Shown in pieces: positions 49,255 through 57,507 of a DNA stretch of 64,000 bases. The stretch spans positions 1 to 64,000 of the forward strand of contig NZ_CAJXJS010000010.1 in NCBI RefSeq assembly GCF_913055165.1, written 5' to 3'. Source of the stretch: an uncultured Devosia sp. (GTDB lineage Bacteria > Pseudomonadota > Alphaproteobacteria > Rhizobiales > Devosiaceae). Position 1 is the stretch's first letter, and each line of letters begins with the position of its first letter. A program made the translations under genes and the position numbers. The notes under the pieces were generated by a model, which saw nothing but the letters and a program-made list of their open reading frames with translations, was not told where the DNA came from and ran no database searches.

Positions 49255-49281
49255 TGATCCATCCGGCCCGCGCGCACGTAT
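49255..49281 (+). promoter_or_regulatory. RpoE-type promoter of the oxidase-DUF1365 operon
   Basis: TGATCC (49255-49260), 16 bases, CGTAT (49277-49281), 30 bases before the ATG at 49312. TGATCC is the known -35 of RpoE/ChrR-controlled promoters in Rhodobacter. Confidence 0.7.
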
Positions 49282-49311
49282 GGCTCGCACAACATTCGGG
49301 ACGATAAAGAC

Positions 49312-50664
49312 ATGTTTCACGCCGCTTCAGGATTTTCCGGTTCGCAACCGGTCCGACAACGTATCGCCGTGGTCGGCAGCGGGGTGTCCGGACTCTCGGC
49401 GGCCTGGCTCTTGTCCAAGACTCATGACGTGGTGCTCTACGAGGCCGATGATCGCCCCGGCGGCCATGCCAATACCATCGATGTTCCCGGCACCGGCCCG
49501 GTCGACACCGGCTTCATCGTCTACAATGACAAGAACTATCCCAATTTCCAGGCCATGCTCGCCCATCTCGGCGTAGACAGCATTCCCACCGAAATGTCCT
49601 TTGCCGCCTCGCTCGATCGCGGCACGTTCGAATATTGCGGCGAGGGGCTTTCGGGCATGCTGGCACAGCGCCGCAACGCCTTCCGGCCACGCTTCTGGAG
49701 CCTGTTCCGCGACCTGCTGCGCTTCTACCGCGAAGCGCCTAAGGCGCTCGACCGTCCCGATATGCGCGGCTTGACGCTGGACGAATATCTACGCACCCAG
49801 CGCTATTCCCGCTCCTTTGTCGAGGGGCACCTGCTGCCCATGGCCGCCGCCATCTGGTCGTCCAAGGCAGAGGATATCCGTGCCTATCCGCTCTTTGCTT
49901 TCGTGCGCTTCTTTGAAAGCCATGGCCTGCTGCAATTGCGCGAACGCCCCAACTGGCGAACGGTCAAGGGCGGCAGCCGCACCTATGTCGGCGCCTTGCT
50001 CAATGATTTTTCCGGACAGTTGCGGCTCTCGACACCCGTTGCCCGAGTCGTTCGCGATGCCTCGGGCGTCACCGTCACTGCCCGCACCGGGCAGGTCGAT
50101 CAGTTCGACGCCATTCTGATTGCCACCCATGCCGACCAGGCGCTGGCCATGCTCGATGCCCCCAGCCAGGCCGAGCAGTCACTTTTGGGCGCCTTTGCCT
50201 ACACTACCAATACCGCCATCCTACATGCCGACCCCACCTATATGCCGCGGCGCCGCAAGGTCTGGTGCTGCTGGAACTATATCTCCACCGACCACCTTTC
50301 CGATGAGAACCAACTCTGCGTGAGCTATTGGATGAACCGGCTGCAGAGCCTTTCAGGACGCGACCTGTTCGTGACCCTTAATCCCCCGACCCAGCCCCGG
50401 GACGAGATCGCGCGTTTCCAATATACCCATCCGCTCTTTGATGGCCGCGCCATCGAGGCCCAGGACAATCTCTGGCAATTGCAGGGGCAGAATCGCACCT
50501 TCTACGCCGGCGCCCATTTCGGTCGCGGTTTCCACGAAGATGGGCTGCAGGCCGGATTGGCCGCCGCCGAGGCCATGGGCTCCCTGCCGCGACCCTGGAC
50601 CGTGCCCAATCCATCCGGCCGCATCACGCTGGCCCCGCCGGCGACTGCCGCGCTGGTGGCATGA
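49312..50664 (+). CDS. Flavin-containing amine oxidase-like protein (RpoE-ChrR target)
   Basis: A 450-residue flavoprotein. The FAD motif is RIAVVGSGVSGLSAAWLLSK followed by VVLYEADDRPGGHANTIDV. The C-terminal QNRTFYAGAHFGRGFHEDGL is the closing FAD motif of this group. Proteins of this type sit beside DUF1365 and cyclopropane-fatty-acid-synthase-like genes in RpoE-ChrR regulons and are thought to act on membrane fatty acids. Its promoter has the same element as rpoE. The stop overlaps the DUF1365 start. Confidence 0.9.
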   Translation: MFHAASGFSGSQPVRQRIAVVGSGVSGLSAAWLLSKTHDVVLYEADDRPGGHANTIDVPGTGPVDTGFIVYNDKNYPNFQAMLAHLGVDSIPTEMSFAASLDRGTFEYCGEGLSGMLAQRRNAFRPRFWSLFRDLLRFYREAPKALDRPDMRGLTLDEYLRTQRYSRSFVEGHLLPMAAAIWSSKAEDIRAYPLFAFVRFFESHGLLQLRERPNWRTVKGGSRTYVGALLNDFSGQLRLSTPVARVVRDASGVTVTARTGQVDQFDAILIATHADQALAMLDAPSQAEQSLLGAFAYTTNTAILHADPTYMPRRRKVWCCWNYISTDHLSDENQLCVSYWMNRLQSLSGRDLFVTLNPPTQPRDEIARFQYTHPLFDGRAIEAQDNLWQLQGQNRTFYAGAHFGRGFHEDGLQAGLAAAEAMGSLPRPWTVPNPSGRITLAPPATAALVA

Positions 50665-51422
50665 TCGCGAATTCAGCCATCTATGTCGGCGCGGTGGTGC
50701 ATCAGCGGCACCGGCCAAAAAAGCACGCCCTCAAATATCGGGTGTTCTCGCTGCTGATCGATCTTGATGAACTGCCAGCGCTCGATCGGCTGAAATGGTT
50801 CGGCCACAATCGCCGGGCGCTGTTCTCGTTCCGGGATGCGGACCACGGCAACGGCCTGCCGCTGCGCAGCTGGGTCAATCTGAAACTGGCTGACCACGGC
50901 CTGCCGCCGGCGGGGCGCATCCGTCTGCTCTGCTATCCGCGCATTCTGGGCTATGTGTTCAACCCGCTGACCGTCTGGTTCTGCGACGACGCTGCGGGCC
51001 AGCCGCTGGCCACCATTTATGAGGTGCACAACACCTTTGGCGAGCGCCATAGCTATGTCCTGCCCCAGGGGGCGGAGCAGGCGGCGGACAAGAGCTTTTA
51101 TGTCTCGCCCTTCATCGACATGGATTGCCGCTACGAGTTCCGCCTGACACCGCCGGGCGAGAAGGTGCGTGTGGCCATCCATGAAACCCAGGACGGCCAG
51201 CCGCTGCTCTATGCCGCCTTCACCGGCGAGGCACGGCCATTTGACGATGCGACCCTGCGGCGGCTGTTCTTCACCCATCCGCTGATGACGCTCAAGGTCA
51301 CCGCAGGCATCCATTGGGAGGCCCTGCGCCTGATCGCCAAGGGCATCCGCATTCGCTGGTACACTGATCGCCAGCGCAGCCGCCGTCCTGAGACTGGCCG
51401 GCTGGCCGAGCGCCAGGACTAG
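50661..51422 (+). CDS. DUF1365 family protein
   Basis: A 253-residue protein starting IANSAIYVGAVVHQRHRPKK. Typical DUF1365 motifs are RLLCYPRILGYVFNPLTVWF, YEVHNTFGERHSYVLP and KSFYVSPFIDMDCRYEFRL. The ATGA overlap with the flavin oxidase gene shows co-translation. The pair is a conserved unit in oxidative-stress lipid loci; the usual third partner, a cyclopropane-fatty-acid-synthase-like methyltransferase, is missing here. Confidence 0.93.
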   Translation: MIANSAIYVGAVVHQRHRPKKHALKYRVFSLLIDLDELPALDRLKWFGHNRRALFSFRDADHGNGLPLRSWVNLKLADHGLPPAGRIRLLCYPRILGYVFNPLTVWFCDDAAGQPLATIYEVHNTFGERHSYVLPQGAEQAADKSFYVSPFIDMDCRYEFRLTPPGEKVRVAIHETQDGQPLLYAAFTGEARPFDDATLRRLFFTHPLMTLKVTAGIHWEALRLIAKGIRIRWYTDRQRSRRPETGRLAERQD

Positions 51423-51423
51423 C

Positions 51424-52362
51424 CTACCACTCGAAGGCCGGACCGTTCTCGCGGGCGCCCATCAGGAAGACGTCGCTCATCAGCCGCAGCGGGGCGGCAT
51501 CCACATCGCTCTGGCGCTTGTCGAGCAGATCGGCGAAGCGGTCATAGATACCGGCATATTCCTCGTCGCCATGCTCCAGCACCACCTCGCCATTGATCTT
51601 GAGCGTACGCCCGCCACGCTCGAGCTTGAGATCGGTGCCGGTGCCGGTCACCACATGGATGGTCCAGATCTCCCCGCTTTCCTCGAGCCAGTTGAAGCCC
51701 GAGGAAATGTCGGGCTTGTGCGGCTGACCCGACTTGAACCGAACCTCGACATCGACCGGCGTCTGCCGGTTGGCCGGGAAGGTCAGCTTGGCGCTCTCGA
51801 CGAAGACGGGAAACGGCATGATCTTGGTGAAGATCGAATAGGCATTGATACCCGGATCGCAGACGCCGAACCCGCCCGGTTCCCACACCCAGTCCTGGCC
51901 CGGATGCCATTTGCGCACGCTTTCGCGCCAGTCGATCCGCACCTTGTTGACGCCTTGCTCAGCCAGGATGGCCTTGGCCCGGTCAACGGCCGCATTGTAC
52001 TGGCTGTGCCAGGTCTGGAACAGCACCCGGTCCAGCCGGGCCGCATGGGCGACAATGTCGTCGAGTTCGGAAATGGTGGTGGTGGGCGGCTTTTCCATCA
52101 TCACGTCCTTGCCCGCATCCAGCGCCTCCCGCACCAGGGCGTGGCGCACGCCGGGCGGGGTGCAGATGGACACCAGCCCGATTTCGGGCATGGCCGCATA
52201 AAGCTCGGCGGCGGTGCGGAAGACGGGCAGATCGCCATGGCTCACACCGCGCGATGACACGGTCGCCGCCAATTCGAAATCGTCCGAGGCGCTGATGACC
52301 GGAATATGTTGATCCACCGCGATCTTGCCCACGCCGATAATGGCGATCTTGCGCTTGGCCAT
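51424..52362 (-). CDS. L-arabinose/D-galactose 1-dehydrogenase (Gfo/Idh/MocA family)
   Basis: A 312-residue NAD(P)-dependent aldose 1-dehydrogenase. IAIIGVGKIAVDQHIPVI, CTPPGVRHALVREALDAGKD, MMEKPPTTTISELD, FQTWHSQYNAAVDRAK and RKWHPGQDWVWEPGGFGVCD follow step by step the Azospirillum L-arabinose 1-dehydrogenase and pseudomonad galactose dehydrogenase, as I recall them. The product lactone would enter a non-phosphorylative sugar pathway. ATG 52362 has GGGAG upstream. No other sugar genes are adjacent. Confidence 0.85.
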   Translation of the reverse strand: MAKRKIAIIGVGKIAVDQHIPVISASDDFELAATVSSRGVSHGDLPVFRTAAELYAAMPEIGLVSICTPPGVRHALVREALDAGKDVMMEKPPTTTISELDDIVAHAARLDRVLFQTWHSQYNAAVDRAKAILAEQGVNKVRIDWRESVRKWHPGQDWVWEPGGFGVCDPGINAYSIFTKIMPFPVFVESAKLTFPANRQTPVDVEVRFKSGQPHKPDISSGFNWLEESGEIWTIHVVTGTGTDLKLERGGRTLKINGEVVLEHGDEEYAGIYDRFADLLDKRQSDVDAAPLRLMSDVFLMGARENGPAFEW

Positions 52363-52545
52363 GCCAGAACTCCCTGCTTGTCGGCGGCTATAGAGCAGGT
52401 CTTGCCAGCCTCTGCCAAGAGCCCGGATCGACAAAAGTATGATTTTTATGCAACAGGCGGCACTGCCCGTCCACCTTGCATCATGTTGCGGGGCACTTCC
52501 CGCCCGCAGCGGGCTGGAAGGCTGCGGCCTCCCCGGTCCCGGCGG

Positions 52546-53799
52546 TCAGCCAATGGCGATGGCCCGGAAGTCGTTGACATTGGTCCCGGTGGGGCCGGTC
52601 ACGAACAGATCACCGATGGCCGCGAATGCGCCATAGGCATCGTTGTCAGCCAGGGTCGCCTGCGGGTCGATACCGGCCTCGCGCATGCGGCGGGCGGTGT
52701 TTCCATCGACAAAGGCGCCCGCATTGTCTTCCGAACCATCAATGCCGTCAGTGTCTCCGGCCAGCGCCGAGACGCCCGCAACACCATCAAGGGCAATGGC
52801 CAGCGCCAGAAGGAACTCGCCATTGCGGCCGCCGCGGCCCTTGCCCCGCAGGGTCACCGTGGTTTCGCCGCCCGACAGCAGCACGATCGGCTTGCGGAAG
52901 GGCCGGTCACGCAGGACGATCTCCCGCGCCAGCGCGGCATGCACCTGGGCCACGTCGCGCGCTTCCCCTTCGATGCTGTCCGAGAGAATGGCGGCTTCAA
53001 AGCCATTGGCGCGTGCCAGCTCTGCCGCCGCCTCCAGCGACAGTGCGGCGGAAGCGATGGTTGTCACGCTGTTGCCGGCGAAAGCCGGATCCTCGGCCGC
53101 GGGGGGCAAATTGTCCTGGCTGGCCAGGAGCCGGGCCGCCATGTCTGGCAGTTCGATGCGATAGAGCGCCGCCAGGCGCTGCGCCTCCGCCCGCCCCCCG
53201 GCCAGCGGCAGGGTTGGACCGGAGGCGACAAGCGCCGGATCGTCGCCCGGAACGTCCGAGACCACCAGGGTGGCGACGCGCGCCGGAGCGGCGGCGAGGG
53301 CCAGACGCCCCCCCTTGATGGTGGAAAACTGGTTGCGGATCAGGTTCATTACCCCGATCGGGGCGCCCGAGGCGAGCAAGGCGCGGTTGATCGCCTGTTC
53401 GTCCGCCAGCGTCAGGCCCGGCGCGGGCGCCGGCAGCAGCGAAGAGCCGCCCCCAGAAATCAGGGCCACGACCAGGTCATCGGCGGTGAGGCCCGACACC
53501 ATCTCCAGGAGCCGCAATGCCGCAGCCTCGCCCGCCGCATCGGGTACCGGATGGGCGGCCTCGATGATCTCGATGCGCTCGCAGCGCTCGGCATAGCCGT
53601 AGCGCGTGACCACCAGCCCTGTGAGGTCGCCCGGCCAGGCCTGCTCGAAGGCGCGCGCCATTTGCGCTGAGGCCTTGCCCGCACCGACGACAATGGTGCG
53701 GCCCTTGGGTGGCGCGGGCAAATGCCGCTCCACCGCCAGCGCCGGCTGCGCCTGTGCAACGGCTTGATGGAAGAGGCGTTCGAGCAGGGGGCGATGCAT
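52546..53799 (-). CDS. Glycerate 2-kinase (MOFRL family)
   Basis: A 417-residue kinase phosphorylating D-glycerate at C2. The N-terminal glycerate-kinase domain has TIVVGAGKASAQMARAFEQA and LISGGGSSLLPAPAPGLTLA, and the C-terminal MOFRL domain has VLLSGGETTVTLRGKGRGGR and NGEFLLALAIALDGV. It would feed tartrate or hydroxypyruvate breakdown products into glycolysis. ATG 53799 is taken as start (MHRPLLERLFHQAV). It is divergent from the DUF1045-phnM-phnN group. Confidence 0.93.
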   Translation of the reverse strand: MHRPLLERLFHQAVAQAQPALAVERHLPAPPKGRTIVVGAGKASAQMARAFEQAWPGDLTGLVVTRYGYAERCERIEIIEAAHPVPDAAGEAAALRLLEMVSGLTADDLVVALISGGGSSLLPAPAPGLTLADEQAINRALLASGAPIGVMNLIRNQFSTIKGGRLALAAAPARVATLVVSDVPGDDPALVASGPTLPLAGGRAEAQRLAALYRIELPDMAARLLASQDNLPPAAEDPAFAGNSVTTIASAALSLEAAAELARANGFEAAILSDSIEGEARDVAQVHAALAREIVLRDRPFRKPIVLLSGGETTVTLRGKGRGGRNGEFLLALAIALDGVAGVSALAGDTDGIDGSEDNAGAFVDGNTARRMREAGIDPQATLADNDAYGAFAAIGDLFVTGPTGTNVNDFRAIAIG

Positions 53800-53932
53800 G
53801 AAGTCCAGGCCTTGGCGGGATCGCAATCGGTATTGGGGTCACCTTGTTGCCAGCCCCGGCACATTTGTCCAGCCCGATGACTTGTCAAACACCTGCCATA
53901 TAGGTCCATTAGCCCGGCGCCGAGGAGGCCCC

Positions 53933-54625
53933 ATGTCGCAAAGATTCGCCATTTACTACGCTCCCGCCACCACCGATCTGCTCTGGGATCGCGCGTCGGT
54001 CTGGCTGGGCCGCGATCCGGCTACGGGCCTCACCTATGACGGGGCCGTGGCCGGCATGGAGCGCGCCCGCCTGCTCAACCTGACCCAGTCGGCCGGCCGC
54101 TATGGCTTTCACGCCACCCTCAAACCGCCCATGGCGCTGGCGGCCGGGCACACCGAGCAATCGCTGCGCGATGCCATGGCCGAAGCGGCCCGCGAACTGC
54201 AACCGGTTTCCCTTGGAAAGCTCCGGATCGCCGAACTGGATGGCTTTCTCGCCCTCATTCCGGAAAACCCCGACAATCCGGCACTGCAGGACTTCGCCGC
54301 CAGCGTGGTGGAAATGTTCGAGCCGTTCCGCGCCCCGCTCAATCCGCGGGACCGCGCCGCCAGGGCCGCCCGCGGCCTGACGCCCCGACAGGAAGAACTG
54401 CTCGACGGTTATGGCTACCCCTATGTGTTCGACCAGTTCCGTTTCCACATGACGCTGACCGACCGGCTCTCCGATGCCGATCGCGCCGAGGTCACCACCG
54501 CCGCGCAGACCTGGTTCGGCCCGATCCTGGGGGACGAGGTGGTGCTGGACCGCCTCAGCCTTTTCCATGAACAGGAAAGCAAGGTGCCCTTTGCACGCAT
54601 TGCCGATTTTGGGCTGGGAGGCTGA
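53933..54625 (+). CDS. DUF1045 phosphonate-locus protein (2H phosphoesterase-like)
   Basis: A 230-residue protein starting RFAIYYAPATTDLLWDRASV, the TIGR03223/DUF1045 family found in C-P lyase operons. Two H-x-T motifs (YGFHATLKPP near residue 60 and FRFHMTLTDRL near 175) are those of the 2H phosphoesterase superfamily, suggesting cyclic-phosphodiester hydrolysis. ATG 53933 follows GAGGAGG. phnM starts five bases after its stop. Confidence 0.9.
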   Translation: MSQRFAIYYAPATTDLLWDRASVWLGRDPATGLTYDGAVAGMERARLLNLTQSAGRYGFHATLKPPMALAAGHTEQSLRDAMAEAARELQPVSLGKLRIAELDGFLALIPENPDNPALQDFAASVVEMFEPFRAPLNPRDRAARAARGLTPRQEELLDGYGYPYVFDQFRFHMTLTDRLSDADRAEVTTAAQTWFGPILGDEVVLDRLSLFHEQESKVPFARIADFGLGG

Positions 54626-54630
54626 CGGGA

Positions 54631-55767
54631 GTGTCCGAGACGGTCTTTTCCAATGCCCGGATCGTGCTGGCCGACGAGATTGTCTCGGGCAGTCTTCTCG
54701 TGCGCGACGGGGTGATCGTTGCCATTGATACGGCGGGCGGTGGCACCGGCGAGGACATGGGCGGCGACTTCCTGATCCCGGGCCTAGTCGAACTGCACAC
54801 CGATCACCTGGAAAATCACTATCGCCCGCGGCCTGGCGTCTTCTGGGACCCGCTGGCGGCGCTGCACGCCCATGATGCCCAGATCGCCGGTTCGGGCATC
54901 ACCACCGTGTTCGATGCGGTGCGTATCGGTTCGGACAATGACCTGCCCGACATGCTCCCCCATGCCCGCGAACTGGTCGGCGCCGTGCGGGCGGGGCGCG
55001 ATGGCGGCTGGCTGCGCGCCGAGCATTTCATTCACTTGCGCTGCGAACTGCCCAGCCATGACGTGGTCGACCATTTCGACGCCCTGGCCGATCACCCCTC
55101 GACGCGGCTGGCCTCGGTGATGGATCACACGCCGGGCCAGCGCCAGTTCAGCTCGCTGGACGCCTATAAGCGCTTCTATGCCAAGCAGATGGGGCGCAGT
55201 CCGGAGGAATTGCAGGCCTATCTCGATGCCCGGCTGGAGGAGCACCAGCGCTATTCCGCGCCCAATCGGGCGGCCATCGTGGCGCGGGCCCGGGCCATGG
55301 GCATTGCCCTGGCCAGCCATGACGATACCACCCTGGCCCATGTCGAAGAGGCCGAGGCCGACGGCGTCGCCATCGCCGAATTTCCCACCACGCTGGAAGC
55401 GGCTTCGGCCGCCCACGAAGCCGGGCTGGCCATCCTTATGGGCGCGCCCAATGTGGTGCGGGGCCGCTCGCATTCGGGCAATATCTCGGCCACGGACCTG
55501 GTGGCCGCGGGGCTGCTTGATATTCTCAGCTCCGATTATGTGCCCTTTGCCCCGCTGCAGGCGGTGTTCCTCCTGCCCCGGCGCGTGGAGGGACTTGACC
55601 TGCCCAAGGCCCTTGCTACCGTAACGGCCAATCCCGCCCGTGCCGCCGGGCTGGATGATCGGGGCGTGATCGCCCCCGGCAAGCGGGCCGATCTGGTGCG
55701 GGTTGCAGCGCAGGCGCCGCTGCCGGTTGTGAGGGGTGTCTGGCGTGAAGGGCAAAGGGTGAGTTGA
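54631..55767 (+). CDS. phnM: PhnM, ribose 1-methylphosphonate 5-triphosphate diphosphatase
   Basis: A 378-residue amidohydrolase-fold enzyme that cleaves diphosphate from the PhnI product in the C-P lyase pathway. GLVELHTDHLENHYRPRPGV is the metal-binding signature; GIALASHDDTTLAHVEEAEA and LLDILSSDYVPFAPLQAVFL are also diagnostic. GTG 54631 is the start. The stop overlaps the TTG of phnN (TTGA). The lyase core genes phnGHIJ are not in the window. Confidence 0.95.
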   Translation: MSETVFSNARIVLADEIVSGSLLVRDGVIVAIDTAGGGTGEDMGGDFLIPGLVELHTDHLENHYRPRPGVFWDPLAALHAHDAQIAGSGITTVFDAVRIGSDNDLPDMLPHARELVGAVRAGRDGGWLRAEHFIHLRCELPSHDVVDHFDALADHPSTRLASVMDHTPGQRQFSSLDAYKRFYAKQMGRSPEELQAYLDARLEEHQRYSAPNRAAIVARARAMGIALASHDDTTLAHVEEAEADGVAIAEFPTTLEAASAAHEAGLAILMGAPNVVRGRSHSGNISATDLVAAGLLDILSSDYVPFAPLQAVFLLPRRVEGLDLPKALATVTANPARAAGLDDRGVIAPGKRADLVRVAAQAPLPVVRGVWREGQRVS

Positions 55768-56330
55768 ACGAGCGGCCTCCCGGAGTGCTGGTTCTGGTCG
55801 TCGGTCCCTCCGGCGTGGGCAAGGACACGCTGATCGGCGGCGCCCGCAAGGCGCTCGACGGCGACAAGCGCTTCAGCTTTGTGCGGCGCCTGGTGACGCG
55901 CCCGGCCGATATCGACCTTGAGGACCATGTGAGCCTGGAACGCGACGAGTTTGCGCGCGCCAAGCAGGCCGGCCGCTTTGCGCTGACCTGGCAGGCCCAT
56001 GGACTCGACTATGCCCTGCCCATCGGGGTCGACACCGACCTGGCCCTGGGCCGGGTGGTCATTGCCAATATCTCGCGCCATGCCGTGCCCGAGGCGGTGG
56101 CCAAATATCCGCTGTGCCGGGTCATACAGATCTCGGCGGAAATATCCGTCCGGGCGGCGCGGCTGGCCCGGCGGGGACGTGAGAACCGCGATCAGATCGT
56201 GGCGCGCCTGGCCCGCGAGGGTGCGGCGTTGCCGGCCGATGTGACACCGATCGTGATCGACAATTCGAGCAGCGTCGGCATCGGGGTCACCGCCTTTGTC
56301 ATGGCGCTGCGCCGCATCGCCGAGGATTGA
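55764..56330 (+). CDS. phnN: PhnN, ribose 1,5-bisphosphate phosphokinase
   Basis: A 188-residue guanylate-kinase-like enzyme turning ribose 1,5-bisphosphate into PRPP, the last step of phosphonate breakdown. The P-loop is VVGPSGVGKDTLIGGA, followed by FVRRLVTRPADIDLEDHVSL and FALTWQAHGLDYALPIGVD, as in PhnN. TTG 55764 overlaps the phnM stop; other starts would cut the first strand. Two small genes follow. Confidence 0.93.
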   Translation: MNERPPGVLVLVVGPSGVGKDTLIGGARKALDGDKRFSFVRRLVTRPADIDLEDHVSLERDEFARAKQAGRFALTWQAHGLDYALPIGVDTDLALGRVVIANISRHAVPEAVAKYPLCRVIQISAEISVRAARLARRGRENRDQIVARLAREGAALPADVTPIVIDNSSSVGIGVTAFVMALRRIAED

Positions 56331-56385
56331 ACCCTTGGCCTGGCCTGCGCGTTGATCCCGTCCAATCCAGCGTCAGGAGTTTTCA

Positions 56386-56535
56386 TTGTCCCGCAACAGT
56401 CTTTACGGTGTGATCGCCATCCTGGTCATCGCCCTGATTGCCTTTGGCATCTACACCTATCAGCAGCAACAGGCACGTCCCGGTATCGAAGTACGTGTCG
56501 ACGAACAGGGAATTTCGATCGATGGAAACGGCTAA
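56386..56535 (+). CDS. 49-residue membrane-anchored protein
   Basis: A short frame from TTG 56386, with AGGAG six bases before it, encoding SRNSLYGVIAILVIALIAFG then IYTYQQQQARPGIEVRVDEQ and GISIDGNG. One N-terminal helix is followed by a short polar tail, a type-II anchor layout. It overlaps the next small gene by 14 bases. The strong ribosome site and coherent topology support it despite its size. Role unknown. Confidence 0.65.
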   Translation: MSRNSLYGVIAILVIALIAFGIYTYQQQQARPGIEVRVDEQGISIDGNG

Positions 56536-56728
56536 GGACAACCCCGAATTGCGGCACGAGGCCCTGGTGACGGCTTTGTCGGCCGAGCTCGAACGCCAGG
56601 CGGCAACCGGCGCGTCGCGCATCGATGTGGAGGCGCTGGCCAAGGCCGTCGAGGATGCATTGGATCCGGCTCCGCCCATGGGCGAGGGACGACGGCCGTC
56701 GGAATTGAACGCCACCAATGACGACTGA
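56522..56728 (+). CDS. 68-residue acidic protein
   Basis: Starts at ATG 56522 inside the end of the small membrane gene. METAKDNPELRHEALVTALS followed by AELERQAATGASRIDVEALA and KAVEDALDPAPP is a predicted pair of helices with an acidic, soluble character. No family is recognised. The overlap (14 bases, +1 frame relation) suggests co-translation with the membrane peptide. Confidence 0.55.
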   Translation: METAKDNPELRHEALVTALSAELERQAATGASRIDVEALAKAVEDALDPAPPMGEGRRPSELNATNDD

Positions 56729-56758
56729 AAGCTGATTAGGGCATTCGGGGGAAAGGAA

Positions 56759-56783
56759 AAGCCGGTGGTCCCGCCACCGGCTT
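56759..56783 (-). terminator. Rho-independent terminator of the small minus-strand gene
   Basis: AAGCCGGTGG (56759-56768) pairs with CCACCGGCTT (56774-56783). Read on the minus strand the stem is followed by TTTTCCTTTCC. It lies 3 bases beyond the stop of the gene at 56786-57001 and may act in both directions. Confidence 0.7.
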
Positions 56784-56785
56784 CA

Positions 56786-57001
56786 TTATGCGGCCTGGTC
56801 GTCGGCCACGGCGCGGCTGACCGCCAGATGAGCGGTTTCGATCGAGGGGAAGTGCTGACCGTCCATGGCGAAGGCGGGCAGCTTCACGGCAACGAACTTG
56901 TAGCCGCCCTCTGCGGGCACAACGACGCCCTGCGGCTCACCGGCCACTTCGATAACGATGGGTCTGAGCCTTTCGGCCCGGTTCAGATTGTTTTCCTGCA
57001 T
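56786..57001 (-). CDS. Small protein of unknown function, 71 residues
   Basis: The sequence MQENNLNRAERLRPIVIEVA then GEPQGVVVPAEGGYKFVAVK and LPAFAMDGQHFPSIETAHLA is regular (alternating strands, then a helix) and reads like a conserved small Rhizobiales protein. ATG 57001 is chosen with GGAG about nine bases upstream; a GTG at 57016 would lengthen it. A terminator directly after the stop, in the right orientation, supports it. Function unknown. Confidence 0.6.
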   Translation of the reverse strand: MQENNLNRAERLRPIVIEVAGEPQGVVVPAEGGYKFVAVKLPAFAMDGQHFPSIETAHLAVSRAVADDQAA

Positions 57002-57507
57002 GGGTGGAATCTCCACTTGCGCGTCGGTCCATCAACGAGCCGCCCTCATCTCGAGGCGGTTCGCGGGCTGGCAGCGCGGGGTCTATCGGTTTTGTGAGAC
57101 GGGGATGTGACGGATCAGATCACATTCGTTTCGAGTGACAGAACCCTTGCCAGCTTTTGGGATATCGCGCGCAGGATACTACGGTCGAACACATGGCATG
57201 GATCGTGAAGGTCTTCGATGTCGTCATCGTCATTCCTCTCCTTGCGGTGTTGGACGCTTGATTGGCACGCCATTGCGGCGGCGCAATGGCAAGATAGGCA
57301 AGGCCGACCGAATTTGCCAGTGCACCTTTATGCGTATTTGCCAGAAATCGCAGAAAAGACTGGCGGCGTTCCTGCTGCCCATGAAATTCTGATATCATTT
57401 GTCAGATTAACTGACAAGTGCATGCGGCTTGCGTCGCCGCACACAATCTGATGTTCTTTGCCCACTAGCGTCCCCGTCGGTCTCCGGCGGGTCTGAGGGG
57501 AACATAG
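57002..57507. other. Intergenic stretch before the LacI gene
   Basis: About 500 bases without a convincing gene. Short frames exist (a 37-codon one at 57120-57233 on the minus strand has an AAGGAGAGGA site) but their products look random. The one clear signal is the inverted repeat at 57399-57417. Confidence 0.4.
57399..57417. promoter_or_regulatory. Inverted repeat, candidate operator
   Basis: TTGTCAG-ATTAA-CTGACAA has perfect 7-bp arms, 90 bases upstream of the LacI-family start. It may serve autoregulation; the TTGTC..GACAA type is also used by GntR-family proteins. Confidence 0.45.

Noticed and set aside
57120-57233. A 37-codon minus-strand frame with a good AAGGAGAGGA ribosome site
   Set aside because: The product is not hydrophobic, not patterned and has rare-looking composition; a single chance ribosome site is not enough.
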